A stretch of 64,000 nucleotides of DNA from Solibacillus daqui (GCF_028747805.1 NZ_CP114887.1:1233501-1297500), one strand, 5' to 3'. Positions 43,947 through 55,206 are shown, numbered from the stretch's first letter. Notes: generated by a model not told the origin, from the letters alone. Numbers and translations are program-made.

Positions 43947-44690
43947 ATGAGTGCAACATCTATTACACAAGCCATCAATACGTTACAATCAAATATTTTA
44001 CAGCATGTTCATCATAGAGCATTACTACAAAATGTTGGACAACCTACATTGCAACAAGAGCAACTATTTTTCATTCAATTTCCATTTCTAAACGAAACGC
44101 CAATGAATGATGAGCAAATGAAAAGTGCGGTTGCTGTAGGGGTTGTGCATGCATCGCTATTAGAGCATGAAAATGTAAAAGAAACCGAGAGCACAAGCAA
44201 ACAACAGCAACTAACTGTCCTTTCGGGTGATTATTATAGTGGGCGTTATTATCAAATATTAGCTCACACAGGTAATATCGCATTAATTCAAAAACTTTCG
44301 CAGGGTATCGTAGAGCGTTGTGAGCATCAAGTCCGTATTTACGAGCAGTCTCACACATTAGAAGATTGGATTGACAGCCTGACCGTGATTGAAAGTAAAT
44401 TGATCGAGCAATTTTATGTGGTATACAACTTTACAGCATATATTGAGCTCATGAAACAATCGTTAACAGTCATTCGATTACAAAAAGAGCTGAATACGTT
44501 GCAACAAGGGCAATTTGGCTTTTTGTATAAAGCATTTTTGCTAGATGGGCAAGCGTTTTCACGCGATGCTTTAATTGAGGCGTTGCAACAGCAAATACAG
44601 CAGCGTAGTGAGCAATTGCAAGAGCTGCTAAACAAAACAAAAATTGATGAAGAGCTTAAGCTGACAATCGCGAAACTGATTGCGATTTAG
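43947..44690 (+). CDS. hepS: Heptaprenyl diphosphate synthase component 1
   Basis: 247 residues. This non-catalytic subunit pairs with HepT to make the C35 side chain of menaquinone-7. It has no DDxxD motif; recognition rests on HepS-typical LSGDYYSGRYYQILAHTGNIALI near residue 91 and on its place before menG and hepT. Alpha-helical, cytoplasmic. It starts after a weak GGAGTAA ribosome site. Confidence 0.9.
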   Translation: MSATSITQAINTLQSNILQHVHHRALLQNVGQPTLQQEQLFFIQFPFLNETPMNDEQMKSAVAVGVVHASLLEHENVKETESTSKQQQLTVLSGDYYSGRYYQILAHTGNIALIQKLSQGIVERCEHQVRIYEQSHTLEDWIDSLTVIESKLIEQFYVVYNFTAYIELMKQSLTVIRLQKELNTLQQGQFGFLYKAFLLDGQAFSRDALIEALQQQIQQRSEQLQELLNKTKIDEELKLTIAKLIAI

Positions 44691-44714
44691 TGATACAAGG
44701 AAGGTTTTGAAAAA

Positions 44715-45416
44715 ATGGAAAAAACGAAAGAACAGCGAGTTCATGAAGTGTTTGAAAATATTTCAGACAGCTACGATAAAATGAATTCCGTAATTAGTTT
44801 CCAAATGCATATTGGCTGGCGTGATGATACGATGAAGCGTATGGACGTAAAAAAGGGTTCTAAATGCTTAGACATATGCTGTGGTACTGCCGACTGGACA
44901 ATCGCCCTAGCAAAAGCAGTTGGCGAAGAAGGTACGGTAAAGGGACTAGATTTCAGTGAAAACATGTTAAAGGTCGGAAAAGAAAAAACGGCCAATATGA
45001 AAAACGTGGAGCTAATTCATGGTAATGCGATGGAACTACCATTTGAGGATAATACATTTGACTATGTAACAATCGGTTTTGGCTTACGAAATGTACCAGA
45101 TTATATGCAAGTATTACGCGAAATGAATCGTGTCGTAAAACCAGGTGGCATGGTTGTATGTTTAGAAACATCGCAATCTGAAATTCCAGGATATCGTCAG
45201 TTATTCCGTTTTTACTTTAAATACATTATGCCGATTTTCGGAAAGCTATTTGCCAAAAGCTATAAGGAGTATTCTTGGTTACAAGAATCAGCAGATGATT
45301 TTCCAGGTATGAAAAAGCTAGCGCAAATGTTTAAAGAAGCGGGCTTACAAAGTGTGACGTATAAACCATATAGCGGTGGGGCAGCTGCTATGCATATGGG
45401 CTTTAAAAAGAAATAA
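44715..45416 (+). CDS. menG: Demethylmenaquinone methyltransferase
   Basis: 233-residue class I SAM methyltransferase of the UbiE/MenG family. N-terminal [21 protein letters not shown] loop [17 protein letters not shown], and [18 protein letters not shown]. It performs the last step of menaquinone synthesis. Flanked by the two heptaprenyl synthase subunits, so the operon makes the quinone tail and finishes the ring. Ribosome site AAGGAAGG. Confidence 0.96.
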   Translation: MEKTKEQRVHEVFENISDSYDKMNSVISFQMHIGWRDDTMKRMDVKKGSKCLDICCGTADWTIALAKAVGEEGTVKGLDFSENMLKVGKEKTANMKNVELIHGNAMELPFEDNTFDYVTIGFGLRNVPDYMQVLREMNRVVKPGGMVVCLETSQSEIPGYRQLFRFYFKYIMPIFGKLFAKSYKEYSWLQESADDFPGMKKLAQMFKEAGLQSVTYKPYSGGAAAMHMGFKKK

Positions 45417-45438
45417 TAGTGGGAGTAGGTTTTGACGC

Positions 45439-46413
45439 GTGGAAAAGATGAAACTAAAAATGCTATATGCGGATATTAAATCAGATATAGAAATCATCGA
45501 AAACGAATTAGAACAAGCGTTGAATTCATCTTCACACATATTGAATAATGCCTCTATTTATTTACTACAAGGCGGCGGAAAGCGTATTCGCCCTGTATTT
45601 GTGTTACTAAGTGCAAAGTTTGGCGACTATAATATTGAGCGAATGAAAAATATCGCCGTACCATTAGAATTGATTCATATGGGGTCATTAGTGCATGATG
45701 ATGTCATTGATGATTCAGATATGCGTCGTGGACGTGAAACAGTGAAGTCACAGTACAATAACCGTGTTGCGATGTATACAGGTAACTTTATTTTCGGTAA
45801 AGCATTGCAATATGTTACAGATATTGAAGATCCACGTGTGCATCGGATTTTAGCAGAAACGATGGTAGAGTTAGTAAATGGAGAGGTTATTCAAATCGAG
45901 GATAAGTTTCGTTTAGATCAACATTTGAAAGATTATTTCCGTCGCATTAAGCGTAAAACAGCGTTATTAATAGAATCAAGTTGCGAGCTAGGAGCAGTGG
46001 TTAGTGGAGCTGATGAAAAAACAATTCGTCACTTAAAACGCTACGGCTATTTTGTAGGAATGAGTTTCCAAATTGTTGACGATATTTTAGATTTCACTGC
46101 AACCGACAAGCAATTAGGGAAGCCTGCTGGAAGCGACTTGCTACAGGGAAATGTAACATTACCGATTCTATTAATGAAGGATGATCCGCAGTTGGTTCCA
46201 TACTTAGAAAAGGTAGCATCACATGGATTAACTGAACAGGAGCGGCTAGAAATGCTAGCACTTGTTCGTAAATCGGCTGCTATAAAAGAGGCAACGAAAA
46301 TTAGTAACCTTTACTTACAAAAAGCATTAAGAGAAGTAGAGGCATTACCAAATCATCCAATGAAGAAAAAACTGCGTGATATCGCGCTTTACATGGGTAA
46401 AAGAAAATCGTAA
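45439..46413 (+). CDS. hepT: Heptaprenyl diphosphate synthase component 2
   Basis: 324-residue trans-prenyltransferase, catalytic partner of HepS. It has GGGKRIRP, the first aspartate-rich motif DDVIDDSD (87-94) and the second DDILDFTATD. It lengthens FPP with isopentenyl diphosphate to C35. GTG start at 45439; an ATG at 45448 is possible. It ends the quinone operon. Confidence 0.96.
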   Translation: MEKMKLKMLYADIKSDIEIIENELEQALNSSSHILNNASIYLLQGGGKRIRPVFVLLSAKFGDYNIERMKNIAVPLELIHMGSLVHDDVIDDSDMRRGRETVKSQYNNRVAMYTGNFIFGKALQYVTDIEDPRVHRILAETMVELVNGEVIQIEDKFRLDQHLKDYFRRIKRKTALLIESSCELGAVVSGADEKTIRHLKRYGYFVGMSFQIVDDILDFTATDKQLGKPAGSDLLQGNVTLPILLMKDDPQLVPYLEKVASHGLTEQERLEMLALVRKSAAIKEATKISNLYLQKALREVEALPNHPMKKKLRDIALYMGKRKS

Positions 46414-46528
46414 AATATTTGAGCAAATTTCGGCATTACTCTAATATTTGTTGCAGTTTTAGTGCGGTTTTGGTAATATTTATCGGTAGGTGTAAAACCC
46501 TTTACTCAAATTTAAGGAGTGTTTAATA

Positions 46529-46948
46529 ATGGCAATCGAAAAAACTTTTTTAATGGTTAAACCTGATGGCGTTGAACGTCAAGTAGTTGGAGATATCGTA
46601 GACCGCTTTGAGCGTCGTGGTTTCGAATTACGTGGAGCAAAATTAATGGTAGCTTCTCGTGAGTTAGCTGAAGCACACTATGCTGAGCATGCTGAGCGTC
46701 CATTCTTCGGTGAATTAGTAGACTTCATCACTTCTGGCCCAGTATTTGGTATGGTTTGGGAAGGCGAAAACGTAATCCAATTAGCTCGTATCATGATGGG
46801 TGCAACTAAACCTGAAGATTCAAACCCAGGTACAATCCGCGGTGACTACGCTGTAACTTTATCTCACAACGTAATCCACGGTTCTGACTCTTTAGCTTCT
46901 GCTGAACGCGAAATCGGTTTATGGTTCCCAGAAGGTTTAGCTGAATAA
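46529..46948 (+). CDS. ndk: Nucleoside diphosphate kinase
   Basis: 139 residues. Catalytic His117 in NVIHGSDS, with [13 protein letters not shown] and PGTIRGDYA. It balances nucleoside triphosphates. It is about ten residues shorter than B. subtilis Ndk: the C-terminal tail ending in a Trp/Tyr segment is replaced by FPEGLAE. The truncation leaves the active site intact. Ribosome site AAGGAG. Ends at a terminator. Confidence 0.96.
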   Translation: MAIEKTFLMVKPDGVERQVVGDIVDRFERRGFELRGAKLMVASRELAEAHYAEHAERPFFGELVDFITSGPVFGMVWEGENVIQLARIMMGATKPEDSNPGTIRGDYAVTLSHNVIHGSDSLASAEREIGLWFPEGLAE

Positions 46949-46960
46949 TCTAACCTATTC

Positions 46961-46991
46961 AAAAGCTATCACTTTAAGTGGTGGCTTTTTT
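46961..46991 (+). terminator. Terminator after ndk
   Basis: AAAAGCTATCAC pairs with GTGGTGGCTTTT (two G-T), then T-run. Confidence 0.85.
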
Positions 46992-47095
46992 CTTATTTAT
47001 TGCAACGAATAATCTCAAATAATGCTATAATGTATCTGAATAATTGAACTAATTTCGATATATAACGTAAATAGTAGTAAAGGAGAGAATAATAC

Positions 47096-47320
47096 ATGTT
47101 ATGGGTAATGATTATGGTAATCGCGGTTGTTGGAATTTTAACAGATACATATACTAAAAATAAAAAAATAGAACTAAAGCGATTAGACAAGGAAATCCAA
47201 TTAGAGAAACTACGTCTAGAAAATTTTGATAAAGAGACAGAGAAGATGAAGCTAGAATTAGATTATACAAAGCAGCAGTTGTTAGAAACGAAACCACCAT
47301 ATAATAGTTTAGAAAAGTAA
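47096..47320 (+). CDS. Small membrane/coiled-coil protein, paralogue 1
   Basis: 74 residues: one N-terminal transmembrane helix (about 1-16), then a highly charged coiled coil (about 22-65) with ELKRLDKEIQLEKLRLENF. Its C-terminal half resembles the next gene product (EKMKLELDYTKQQLLET versus EKMRLELEHSKQLLLET). The architecture is like PspB-type membrane proteins, but no sequence family was recognised. Ribosome site AAGGAGAG. The pair lies between ndk and cheR, a position not occupied in B. subtilis. Confidence 0.75.
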   Translation: MLWVMIMVIAVVGILTDTYTKNKKIELKRLDKEIQLEKLRLENFDKETEKMKLELDYTKQQLLETKPPYNSLEK

Positions 47321-47350
47321 AGCAATAGATAAGGGAGTGTATTATTACTT

Positions 47351-47581
47351 ATGGAAGCTATTATTATTTTGTCTATAATTTTTGGTTCAGGTGCTTTAAT
47401 TGCCTTAACTGCTATTTTGACTGCGCATAAAAGATCTAGTTTAAAGCTACAAATCAAGATGCTGGAAACGGAAACGCAACTTGAGCAAATTCGTATGGAA
47501 AGCTATCAACTAGAAACAGAAAAAATGCGTTTAGAGCTCGAACATTCTAAACAACTTCTACTCGAAACTCGTAATGACTAA
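47351..47581 (+). CDS. Small membrane/coiled-coil protein, paralogue 2
   Basis: 76 residues: transmembrane helix (about 4-24), basic junction HKRSSLK, then a coiled coil to the C-terminus. It is related to the product of 47096-47320, with the same length, topology and shared tail, so the genes arose by tandem duplication. The start overlaps a usable GGGAGTG ribosome site. The repeat element D begins three bases after its stop. Function unknown. Confidence 0.75.
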   Translation: MEAIIILSIIFGSGALIALTAILTAHKRSSLKLQIKMLETETQLEQIRMESYQLETEKMRLELEHSKQLLLETRND

Positions 47582-47583
47582 AT

Positions 47584-48592
<1,009 letters not shown>

Positions 48593-48655
48593 CCGTTATT
48601 TTATTTTGTATGTCGTGAAAGCAGAACGTCAAATTGAATTTTGAGGCTCAAATTA

Positions 48656-48690
48656 ATGCGCTTTTCGTACAATCACGAAAGGCGTATTTT
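48656..48690 (+). terminator. Terminator after cheR
   Basis: ATGCGCTTTTCGT pairs with ACGAAAGGCGTAT (G-T pairs included) around a six-base loop, then TTTTGTTTT. Confidence 0.85.
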
Positions 48691-48867
48691 TGTTTTCAGT
48701 CAATAATAATTCAATGATTTGCTTTTCCGTGCATTATTTTTTAAGTAAAACGTTCAGAATATTCTAAAACAGTAAACGTATTTATGGAAAGGCTACTGCT
48801 ATTTCAAATAAAATATGTTATAGTGAAAAATACATACTTTAGCGAGTTGAAGGGAGAAAGTGTTTTT

Positions 48868-50049
48868 ATGCGTTATTTAACAGCAGGTGAGTCACATGGA
48901 CCACAATTAACGACAATTATTGAGGGGTTGCCTTCACTTTTACCAGTTACTGCAGAGAAGATTAATTATGATTTAAAACGTCGCCAAGGAGGACATGGCC
49001 GTGGACGACGTATGCAAATTGAAACAGATACAGTGGAAATCGTGTCAGGTGTACGTCACGGTAAAACGCTAGGTTCCCCAGTGGCATTAGTTGTAACAAA
49101 TGATGATTGGAAACACTGGACAAAAATAATGGGAGCTGAGGAGCTTCCGGAAGACATCGATCCAAACGAAATCAAGCGTCAAATTTCTCGCCCACGTCCA
49201 GGACATGCCGACTTAGTTGGTGGCATGAAGTATGGACACCGCGATTTACGTAATGTACTTGAGCGTTCAAGCGCGCGTGAAACAACGGTACGTGTAGCAG
49301 TTGGTTCGGTTGCCAAAGCATTATTAAATGAATTAGGTATCTCAATTGTTGCGCATGTAACAGAAATTGTTGGCATTAAAGCGGATACGGCACTTTTAGA
49401 AGGGAAATCAGCAGATGAAATTCGTGCAATTGTAGAAGAAGATCCGTGCTATTGTGTGGACCCAGAGGCTTCAGCAAAAATGGTAGAAGCGATTGACGAT
49501 GCAAAAAAAGCAGGTGACTCTATCGGTGGCGTTGTAGAAGTAATCGTAGAAGGTTTACCAGCTGGTATCGGTTCGTACGTACATTATGACCGCAAATTAG
49601 ATGCAAAGCTTGCAGCAGCCATGTTAAGCATTAACGCATTCAAAGGTGTGGAATTTGGAATTGGCTTTGAAATGGCACGCAAAAAAGGTTCGGAAGTTCA
49701 TGATGAAATTTTGTGGGATGAAGAAAATGGTTATACGCGTGCAACAAATCGCTTAGGCGGTTTAGAAGGTGGTATGACAACAGGTATGCCTATCATCGTG
49801 CGCGGCGTGATGAAACCAATCCCTACACTATATAAACCATTACAAAGTGTAGATATCGAAACAAAAGAGCCGTTTAAAGCGAGTGTAGAGCGTTCAGATA
49901 GCTGTGCAGTTCCAGCAGCATCAATTGTGGCAGAGCATGTTATTGCCTGGGAAATAGCCAATGCCATCGTTGAACAGTTCCACAGTGATCAATTACCGCA
50001 ATTAAAGGCGCAGCTAGACGCAATGCGTGCGTACACGAAGGAGTATTAA
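48868..50049 (+). CDS. aroC: Chorismate synthase
   Basis: 393 residues from ATG at 48868 (AGGGAG upstream); the extension to 48784 was rejected. It begins [14 protein letters not shown], with family signatures [18 protein letters not shown] and [14 protein letters not shown]-dependent last common step of aromatic amino-acid synthesis. First gene of a tight aromatic operon (two bases to aroB). Confidence 0.96.
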   Translation: MRYLTAGESHGPQLTTIIEGLPSLLPVTAEKINYDLKRRQGGHGRGRRMQIETDTVEIVSGVRHGKTLGSPVALVVTNDDWKHWTKIMGAEELPEDIDPNEIKRQISRPRPGHADLVGGMKYGHRDLRNVLERSSARETTVRVAVGSVAKALLNELGISIVAHVTEIVGIKADTALLEGKSADEIRAIVEEDPCYCVDPEASAKMVEAIDDAKKAGDSIGGVVEVIVEGLPAGIGSYVHYDRKLDAKLAAAMLSINAFKGVEFGIGFEMARKKGSEVHDEILWDEENGYTRATNRLGGLEGGMTTGMPIIVRGVMKPIPTLYKPLQSVDIETKEPFKASVERSDSCAVPAASIVAEHVIAWEIANAIVEQFHSDQLPQLKAQLDAMRAYTKEY

Positions 50050-50050
50050 T

Positions 50051-51142
50051 ATGAAAATTCCAGTTCGTGCTGCATCCCATTCTTATGCTGTTACGATTGG
50101 GAAAGGCATATTAAACGAAGCGGTCACGTCTTTACAGGATGAGTTCGCAAAGGCAGATAAAATAATTGTATTAACAGACGAAAACGTATGGGCAGCGCAG
50201 CAAGGTTATTTTGAAGCGAATTTCCCACATGCGTTTCAAGTGATGGTTATGCCAGCCGGCGAAACGTGCAAAACATTTGATAATTACAACGCCGTTCAAA
50301 CGTTTTTATTAGAAAAGAAATGTACACGTAAATCGTTGGTTATTGCCTTTGGTGGAGGTGCAGTTGGTGATTTAGCTGGCTTTGTCGCTGCAACGTATAT
50401 GCGCGGGATTCCGTTCATTCAAGTGCCGACTACCATTTTAGCGCATGACTCTGCAGTTGGTGGTAAAACAGCTATCAATCACGTGCTTGGGAAAAATATG
50501 ATCGGCGCGTTTTATCAGCCAGTAGCCGTTGTTTATGATACGAACTTTTTGCTAACGTTAAGTGAAAAAGAAGTGCGTTCGGGTATGGCGGAGGTAATTA
50601 AGCATGCATTAATTTCTGATGCGCAATGGGTAGAGGAACTGCTTGAAGGGGAGCATGTAACAGAGCTTCCTGAAGAACTACTGGCAAATTATTTAGCACA
50701 TGGCGTGCAAGTAAAAGCAAATATCGTTGAGCAAGATGAAACCGAGCAATCTGTGCGTAAGTTTTTAAATTTAGGCCATACATACGGGCATGCGATTGAA
50801 GCAGCTGCTGGCTATGGCCGCGTAGCACATGGTGAAGCAGTGATGATTGGTTTAGTATATTGCTTATTATTAAGTGAGCGTTACGGCAAAATCAACCATG
50901 CGTTTACGAAGCGTTTCTTACATTTTGCTCAGGAAAATGGCTATCCATTTGCAGCGGTGCATGACTTTACATTTGAACAGTTAACAGAGTACTTAATGAA
51001 AGACAAAAAAGCAGATTACGGACAATTACAGTTTGTGTTATTGGAAACAATCGGCAAGCCATTTGTTCAAAAAGTAGATATTATGGAATGCGAAGAAATA
51101 GATGAGCAATTTAGACAGTTACTAGCGGAGGTGCAAGCATGA
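50051..51142 (+). CDS. aroB: 3-dehydroquinate synthase
   Basis: 363 residues. NAD-binding GGGAVGDLAGFVAATYMRG, the active-site QVPTTILAHDSAVGGKTAIN and zinc site LGHTYGHAIE. Second step of the shikimate pathway. ATG at 50051 after AAGGAG, overlapping none of aroC. Its end overlaps aroH by four bases. Confidence 0.96.
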   Translation: MKIPVRAASHSYAVTIGKGILNEAVTSLQDEFAKADKIIVLTDENVWAAQQGYFEANFPHAFQVMVMPAGETCKTFDNYNAVQTFLLEKKCTRKSLVIAFGGGAVGDLAGFVAATYMRGIPFIQVPTTILAHDSAVGGKTAINHVLGKNMIGAFYQPVAVVYDTNFLLTLSEKEVRSGMAEVIKHALISDAQWVEELLEGEHVTELPEELLANYLAHGVQVKANIVEQDETEQSVRKFLNLGHTYGHAIEAAAGYGRVAHGEAVMIGLVYCLLLSERYGKINHAFTKRFLHFAQENGYPFAAVHDFTFEQLTEYLMKDKKADYGQLQFVLLETIGKPFVQKVDIMECEEIDEQFRQLLAEVQA

Positions 51143-51501
51143 TTCGAGGAGTACGCGGTGCGATTACAATTTCAGAAGACAAAGCGGAATATGTTTGGGA
51201 CGAAACAGCAAGACTTGTCAAAGAGGTCGCACAAAGAAATAATATCGCACCTGAAGATATTGCATCGGTAACAATTTCAACTACCCCAGATATTCATTCA
51301 GCTTTCCCTGCAAAGTCAGTACGCTCGATGGAAGGCTGGCAGTATGTACCGATTATGTGCATGCACGAAATGGATGTACCAGGTGCGCTTCCATTATGTA
51401 TTCGTGTATTATTACATGTAAATACTGAAACAGCGCAAAAAGACATCCTTCATGTATATTTAGAAGATGCTGTGAAACTACGACCAGATTTAGTGAAATA
51501 G
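51139..51501 (+). CDS. aroH: Chorismate mutase AroH
   Basis: 120-residue monofunctional chorismate mutase of the trimeric AroH class. Begins MIRGVRGAITI, with active-site DIHSAFPAKSVR and a conserved Cys in IMCMHEMDVPG. It turns chorismate to prephenate for Phe/Tyr. Overlaps aroB by four bases (ATGA), so translation is coupled. In B. subtilis trpEDCFBA follows; here hisC follows directly. Confidence 0.95.
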   Translation: MIRGVRGAITISEDKAEYVWDETARLVKEVAQRNNIAPEDIASVTISTTPDIHSAFPAKSVRSMEGWQYVPIMCMHEMDVPGALPLCIRVLLHVNTETAQKDILHVYLEDAVKLRPDLVK

Positions 51502-51524
51502 GTTAGTTAGAGGAGACGTTGACA

Positions 51525-52625
51525 ATGAAGTGGAAACAACAATTATTCGATATGAAGGCTTATAAACCAGGCAAGCCGATTGACGAAGTAAAAAAAGAAT
51601 TTGGATTAGACGAAGTGGTAAAATTAGCATCAAATGAAAATCCATTTGGTAGTTCACCAAGAGTAAAAGCATTTTTACAATGTGATGAATCGAACCATGC
51701 CATTTATCCAGATGGCTATGCGCAAAATTTACGTACAGATTTAGCAAACTTTTATGGTGTTGCTGAAAATGAATTAATTTTAGGGAATGGCTCAGATGAT
51801 TTAATCGCCATTATTACACGTGCGCTACTTTACCCAGGTGTCAATACAGTCATGGCGGACCTATCATTCTCTCAATACTGGCATAATGCTGAAATTGAAG
51901 GAGCAGAAGTGCGTAAAGTACCAATGAAAGAAGGCGTGCACGATTTAGATGCGATGCTTGAAGCAATCGATGATCAAACGTCGGTCGTATGGGTATGTAA
52001 TCCGAATAACCCAACAGGAACTCTTGTATCTGATGAAGCATTAAGTGCCTTTTTAGCAAAAGTGCCAAGCGATGTATTTGTTGTATTAGATGAGGCGTAC
52101 ATTGAATATGTGAACGATCCGTCTTATAAAGATACCCTTCATTATTTCCGTGACTATAACAACCTAATTTTATTACGTACGTTCTCAAAAGCATATGGCC
52201 TTGCCTCATTCCGTGTTGGTTATGGTATTGCACAAGCAGAAGTAATTGCAAAGCTTGATCCAGTCCGCGCGCCGTTTAATAATACAATTTTAAGTCAAAA
52301 GGTCGCACAAATTGCCTTAGCAGACCAAGATTTTATCGCAAGTTGCCGTGTGCAAAATGACAATGGAAAAAAACAATATGAGGCATTTTGTGAAAAGCAT
52401 GGCTTAAATTACTTCCCATCTCAAACGAACTTCGTAATGTTTGAAATTAAGGCAGATAGTGAAGTAGTGTTCAAAGAGTTGTTGAAGCGCGGCTTTATTA
52501 TTCGTAGTGGGGCGGCACTTGGTCTGGATGGTTATATCCGTGTCACAATCGGTACAGAGGCGCAAAACTCGAAGTTTTTACAACAGCTTGAAGAAGTATT
52601 AACGGAACAAGGAGTTTTCGCATGA
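51525..52625 (+). CDS. hisC: Histidinol-phosphate/aromatic aminotransferase HisC
   Basis: 366 residues from ATG at 51525 (GAGGAG upstream). PLP-dependent class II aminotransferase: ASNENPFGSSPRV, PNNPTG, and PLP Lys in TFSKAYGLASFRVGYG. In Bacillus it serves both histidine and Tyr/Phe synthesis, hence its place between aroH and tyrA. It overlaps tyrA by four bases. Confidence 0.95.
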   Translation: MKWKQQLFDMKAYKPGKPIDEVKKEFGLDEVVKLASNENPFGSSPRVKAFLQCDESNHAIYPDGYAQNLRTDLANFYGVAENELILGNGSDDLIAIITRALLYPGVNTVMADLSFSQYWHNAEIEGAEVRKVPMKEGVHDLDAMLEAIDDQTSVVWVCNPNNPTGTLVSDEALSAFLAKVPSDVFVVLDEAYIEYVNDPSYKDTLHYFRDYNNLILLRTFSKAYGLASFRVGYGIAQAEVIAKLDPVRAPFNNTILSQKVAQIALADQDFIASCRVQNDNGKKQYEAFCEKHGLNYFPSQTNFVMFEIKADSEVVFKELLKRGFIIRSGAALGLDGYIRVTIGTEAQNSKFLQQLEEVLTEQGVFA

Positions 52626-53719
52626 CTCGTAATGTTTTCGTAATCGGACTTGGGCTAATTGGAGGATCTGTTGCATTAGCTCTACAAAAAGCGCCGCATA
52701 CGAAGGTGTTTGGCTACGACTACCATGAACAGACAAGACAATTAGCTAGCACATTACAGGTGGTACATGAAGTTGTAGAAGACCCAGCTGAATTTGCCAA
52801 AGAGGCCGATGTAATTATTTTTGGAACACCAGTGAATAATACACTTGATTTTATGGAACAGTTAAAAACATGGAATTTAAAAAAGAGTGTAATTATTACC
52901 GACACAGGTAGTACGAAGGCGCAAATTATGGAAAAGGCGCTTGAATTGCGTGAAATGGGCATTACGTTTATTGGTGGACATCCAATGGCCGGTTCACACA
53001 AAAGCGGGATTAGCGCAGCAAAGCCCTATTTACTTGAAAATGCCTATTATATGTTAACGCCAAATGAAGGCGAAGAAATCGAAAAGCTTGCAGCACTCGA
53101 TAGCTTGCTGAAATTTACATTAGGGAAAATGGTCGTTGTTGATGCAAAAGCGCATGATCATATGACTGCAGTTGTCAGCCATTTTCCGCATATTATTGCG
53201 GCATCACTTGTGCATCAGTTAAATTTTGAAAAGAAGGCATATCCGATGACATCTTCCCTTGCGGCAGGTGGTTTCCGTGATATTACAAGGATTGCTTCAT
53301 CAAACCCAGCGCTATGGCGTGATATTACGATACAAAACCGTAAAGAGCTTGTTGGTCAATTGGATACGTGGTTGAACGAAATGGGCCGTGTCCGTGATAT
53401 TTTAGATGCAGGTGACGCAAAAGCGGTTGAAGCTTACTTTAGCGAAGCACGTGATGTGCGTGATAAATTACCCGTTGCTAATGGTGCGTTATATATGCCT
53501 TATGATTTATATGTGGATATCCCTGACTATCCAGGTATTATTTCAGAGGTGACAGGCTATTTAGCAGAAGATAATATTAGCATTACGAATATTCGCATTG
53601 TAGAAACACGCGTTGACATATTCGGGATTTTAGTCATTAGTTTCCAAACAAATGATGACCGAGAACGTGCAGCAAAGTGTATTGAACACAAAGCAAATTT
53701 TGAAACGTATATTTCATAA
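52622..53719 (+). CDS. tyrA: Prephenate dehydrogenase with ACT domain
   Basis: 365 residues. NAD loop GLGLIGGSVALAL (9-21), catalytic His in GGHPMAGSHKSG, then helical dimer domain and a C-terminal ACT domain (from about 293: LYVDIPDYPGIISEVTGYL) for tyrosine feedback. It makes hydroxyphenylpyruvate. Coupled to hisC. Confidence 0.95.
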   Translation: MTRNVFVIGLGLIGGSVALALQKAPHTKVFGYDYHEQTRQLASTLQVVHEVVEDPAEFAKEADVIIFGTPVNNTLDFMEQLKTWNLKKSVIITDTGSTKAQIMEKALELREMGITFIGGHPMAGSHKSGISAAKPYLLENAYYMLTPNEGEEIEKLAALDSLLKFTLGKMVVVDAKAHDHMTAVVSHFPHIIAASLVHQLNFEKKAYPMTSSLAAGGFRDITRIASSNPALWRDITIQNRKELVGQLDTWLNEMGRVRDILDAGDAKAVEAYFSEARDVRDKLPVANGALYMPYDLYVDIPDYPGIISEVTGYLAEDNISITNIRIVETRVDIFGILVISFQTNDDRERAAKCIEHKANFETYIS

Positions 53720-53724
53720 TAACA

Positions 53725-53759
53725 ACATCTCGCTTTTACGAAAGGCGAGATGTATTTTT
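53725..53759 (+). terminator. Terminator between tyrA and aroA
   Basis: ACATCTCGC pairs with GCGAGATGT (53745-53753) around a stem-like CTTTTACGAAAG interior, then ATTTTT. It may allow partial read-through into aroA. Confidence 0.82.
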
Positions 53760-53775
53760 CTAGGGGGGATTAGCT

Positions 53776-55065
53776 ATGAGTTCAAAAATTTTACAATATA
53801 ATCAGCCATCATTAGTTGGTGACATTACCGTTCCTGGTGATAAATCCGTTTCACATCGTTCTGTTATGTTTGGCTCCATTGCGAAAGGTAAAACGACAGT
53901 TAGTGGCTTTTTATTAGGGGAAGATTGCTTAAGCACGATTGATTGCTTTAAACAGCTTGGTGTTTCAATTGAAGTAGATGGTACCAATGTGTCGATTGAT
54001 AGTCCAGGAATTGATGACTGGGAAGAGCCAAAGGAAGTCCTATACACAGGGAATTCAGGTACGACAACGCGCTTAATGCTTGGGATTTTATCTGGTGCAA
54101 AGCTACATACAGTTATGACGGGAGATGCTTCAATTGGAAAGCGTCCGATGCGTCGCGTTGCGGATCCTTTACGATTAATGGGCGCACAAATTGCAGGTCG
54201 TGAAAATGGTCAATTTACACCGCTAGCCATTCAAGGTGGGGAACTCCAAGCGATAGATTATAAGATGCCAGTAGCGAGTGCTCAAGTGAAGTCAGCGATT
54301 TTACTTGCTGGGCTTCGAGCGAAAGGTACAACGATCGTTCGAGAAAGTGAAGTATCACGTGATCACACAGAGCGTATGCTTCGTCAATTTGGGGCAACAA
54401 TTGATGTAACGGATGGGGTAGTCACTTTCAAAGGTGGTCAAACACTTACAGGTACGCATGTCAATGTACCAGGCGATATTTCATCTGCCGCATTTTTCTT
54501 AGTAGCAGGTGCAATCACTAGAGGTAGCCGAATTGTACTTAAAAATGTTGGCGTTAACGAAACACGTGACGGCATTATTGAGGTACTGCAAAATATGGGC
54601 GCAAAGATGGATATATCTTTGAACGATGATGAAAATGCAGCTGAACCAACAGCGACGATTACAATCGAAACATCGGAATTAATCGGTACAACAATTGAGG
54701 GGACCATTATTCCACGCCTAATCGATGAAATTCCGATTATCGCATTGCTTGCAACTCAGGCAAAAGGAAAAACAGTCATTAAAGATGCAGAAGAACTAAA
54801 AGTAAAAGAAACAAACCGAATTGATGCAGTTGTGAATGAGCTGAAAAAGCTAGGTGCTAATATCGAAGCAACAGATGACGGTATGATTATCGAAGGACCT
54901 ACACCATTATCTGCGGGATCACTAAAAACATATGGTGACCACCGTATTGGCATGATGGGTGCAGTCGCTGCGTTAATCGCGCAGGGTAAAGTAGAGTTAG
55001 ACGATGCGGATTGTATCGCCGTAAGCTACCCATCATTTTTTGAACATGTTGAAAAATTAATCTAA
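53776..55065 (+). CDS. aroA: EPSP synthase (3-phosphoshikimate 1-carboxyvinyltransferase)
   Basis: 429 residues; called aroE in B. subtilis. Motifs [38 protein letters not shown] and [24 protein letters not shown] with Ala and Gly spacing resembles class II, glyphosate-tolerant enzymes, inferred from motif only. It makes EPSP for chorismate. Ribosome site AGGGGGG. Confidence 0.96.
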   Translation: MSSKILQYNQPSLVGDITVPGDKSVSHRSVMFGSIAKGKTTVSGFLLGEDCLSTIDCFKQLGVSIEVDGTNVSIDSPGIDDWEEPKEVLYTGNSGTTTRLMLGILSGAKLHTVMTGDASIGKRPMRRVADPLRLMGAQIAGRENGQFTPLAIQGGELQAIDYKMPVASAQVKSAILLAGLRAKGTTIVRESEVSRDHTERMLRQFGATIDVTDGVVTFKGGQTLTGTHVNVPGDISSAAFFLVAGAITRGSRIVLKNVGVNETRDGIIEVLQNMGAKMDISLNDDENAAEPTATITIETSELIGTTIEGTIIPRLIDEIPIIALLATQAKGKTVIKDAEELKVKETNRIDAVVNELKKLGANIEATDDGMIIEGPTPLSAGSLKTYGDHRIGMMGAVAALIAQGKVELDDADCIAVSYPSFFEHVEKLI

Positions 55066-55068
55066 GAA

Positions 55069-55103
55069 AATGCGTCCGTGCAAAATAGCATGGGCGCATT
55101 TTT
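55069..55103 (+). terminator. Terminator after aroA
   Basis: AATGCGTCC.TGC pairs with GCA.GGGCGCATT with a mismatch, then TTT and T-rich sequence. Confidence 0.8.
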
Positions 55104-55176
55104 ATTTGCGTATTTTTCTGTTTATTTTTGAATATTCTAATAATGTAGTAGAATTTCTGTCTAATAAGAGTTGATA

Positions 55177-55191
55177 TGAAATAAAGTTTCA
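55177..55191. promoter_or_regulatory. Candidate RpiR/MurR operator
   Basis: TGAAA-TAAAG-TTTCA: a 5-5-5 inverted repeat 15 bases before the regulator gene, similar to GAAA..TTTC operators of RpiR-family regulators. Autoregulation is inferred. Confidence 0.5.
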
Positions 55192-55206
55192 GAAAAGGGT
55201 GTTTTT

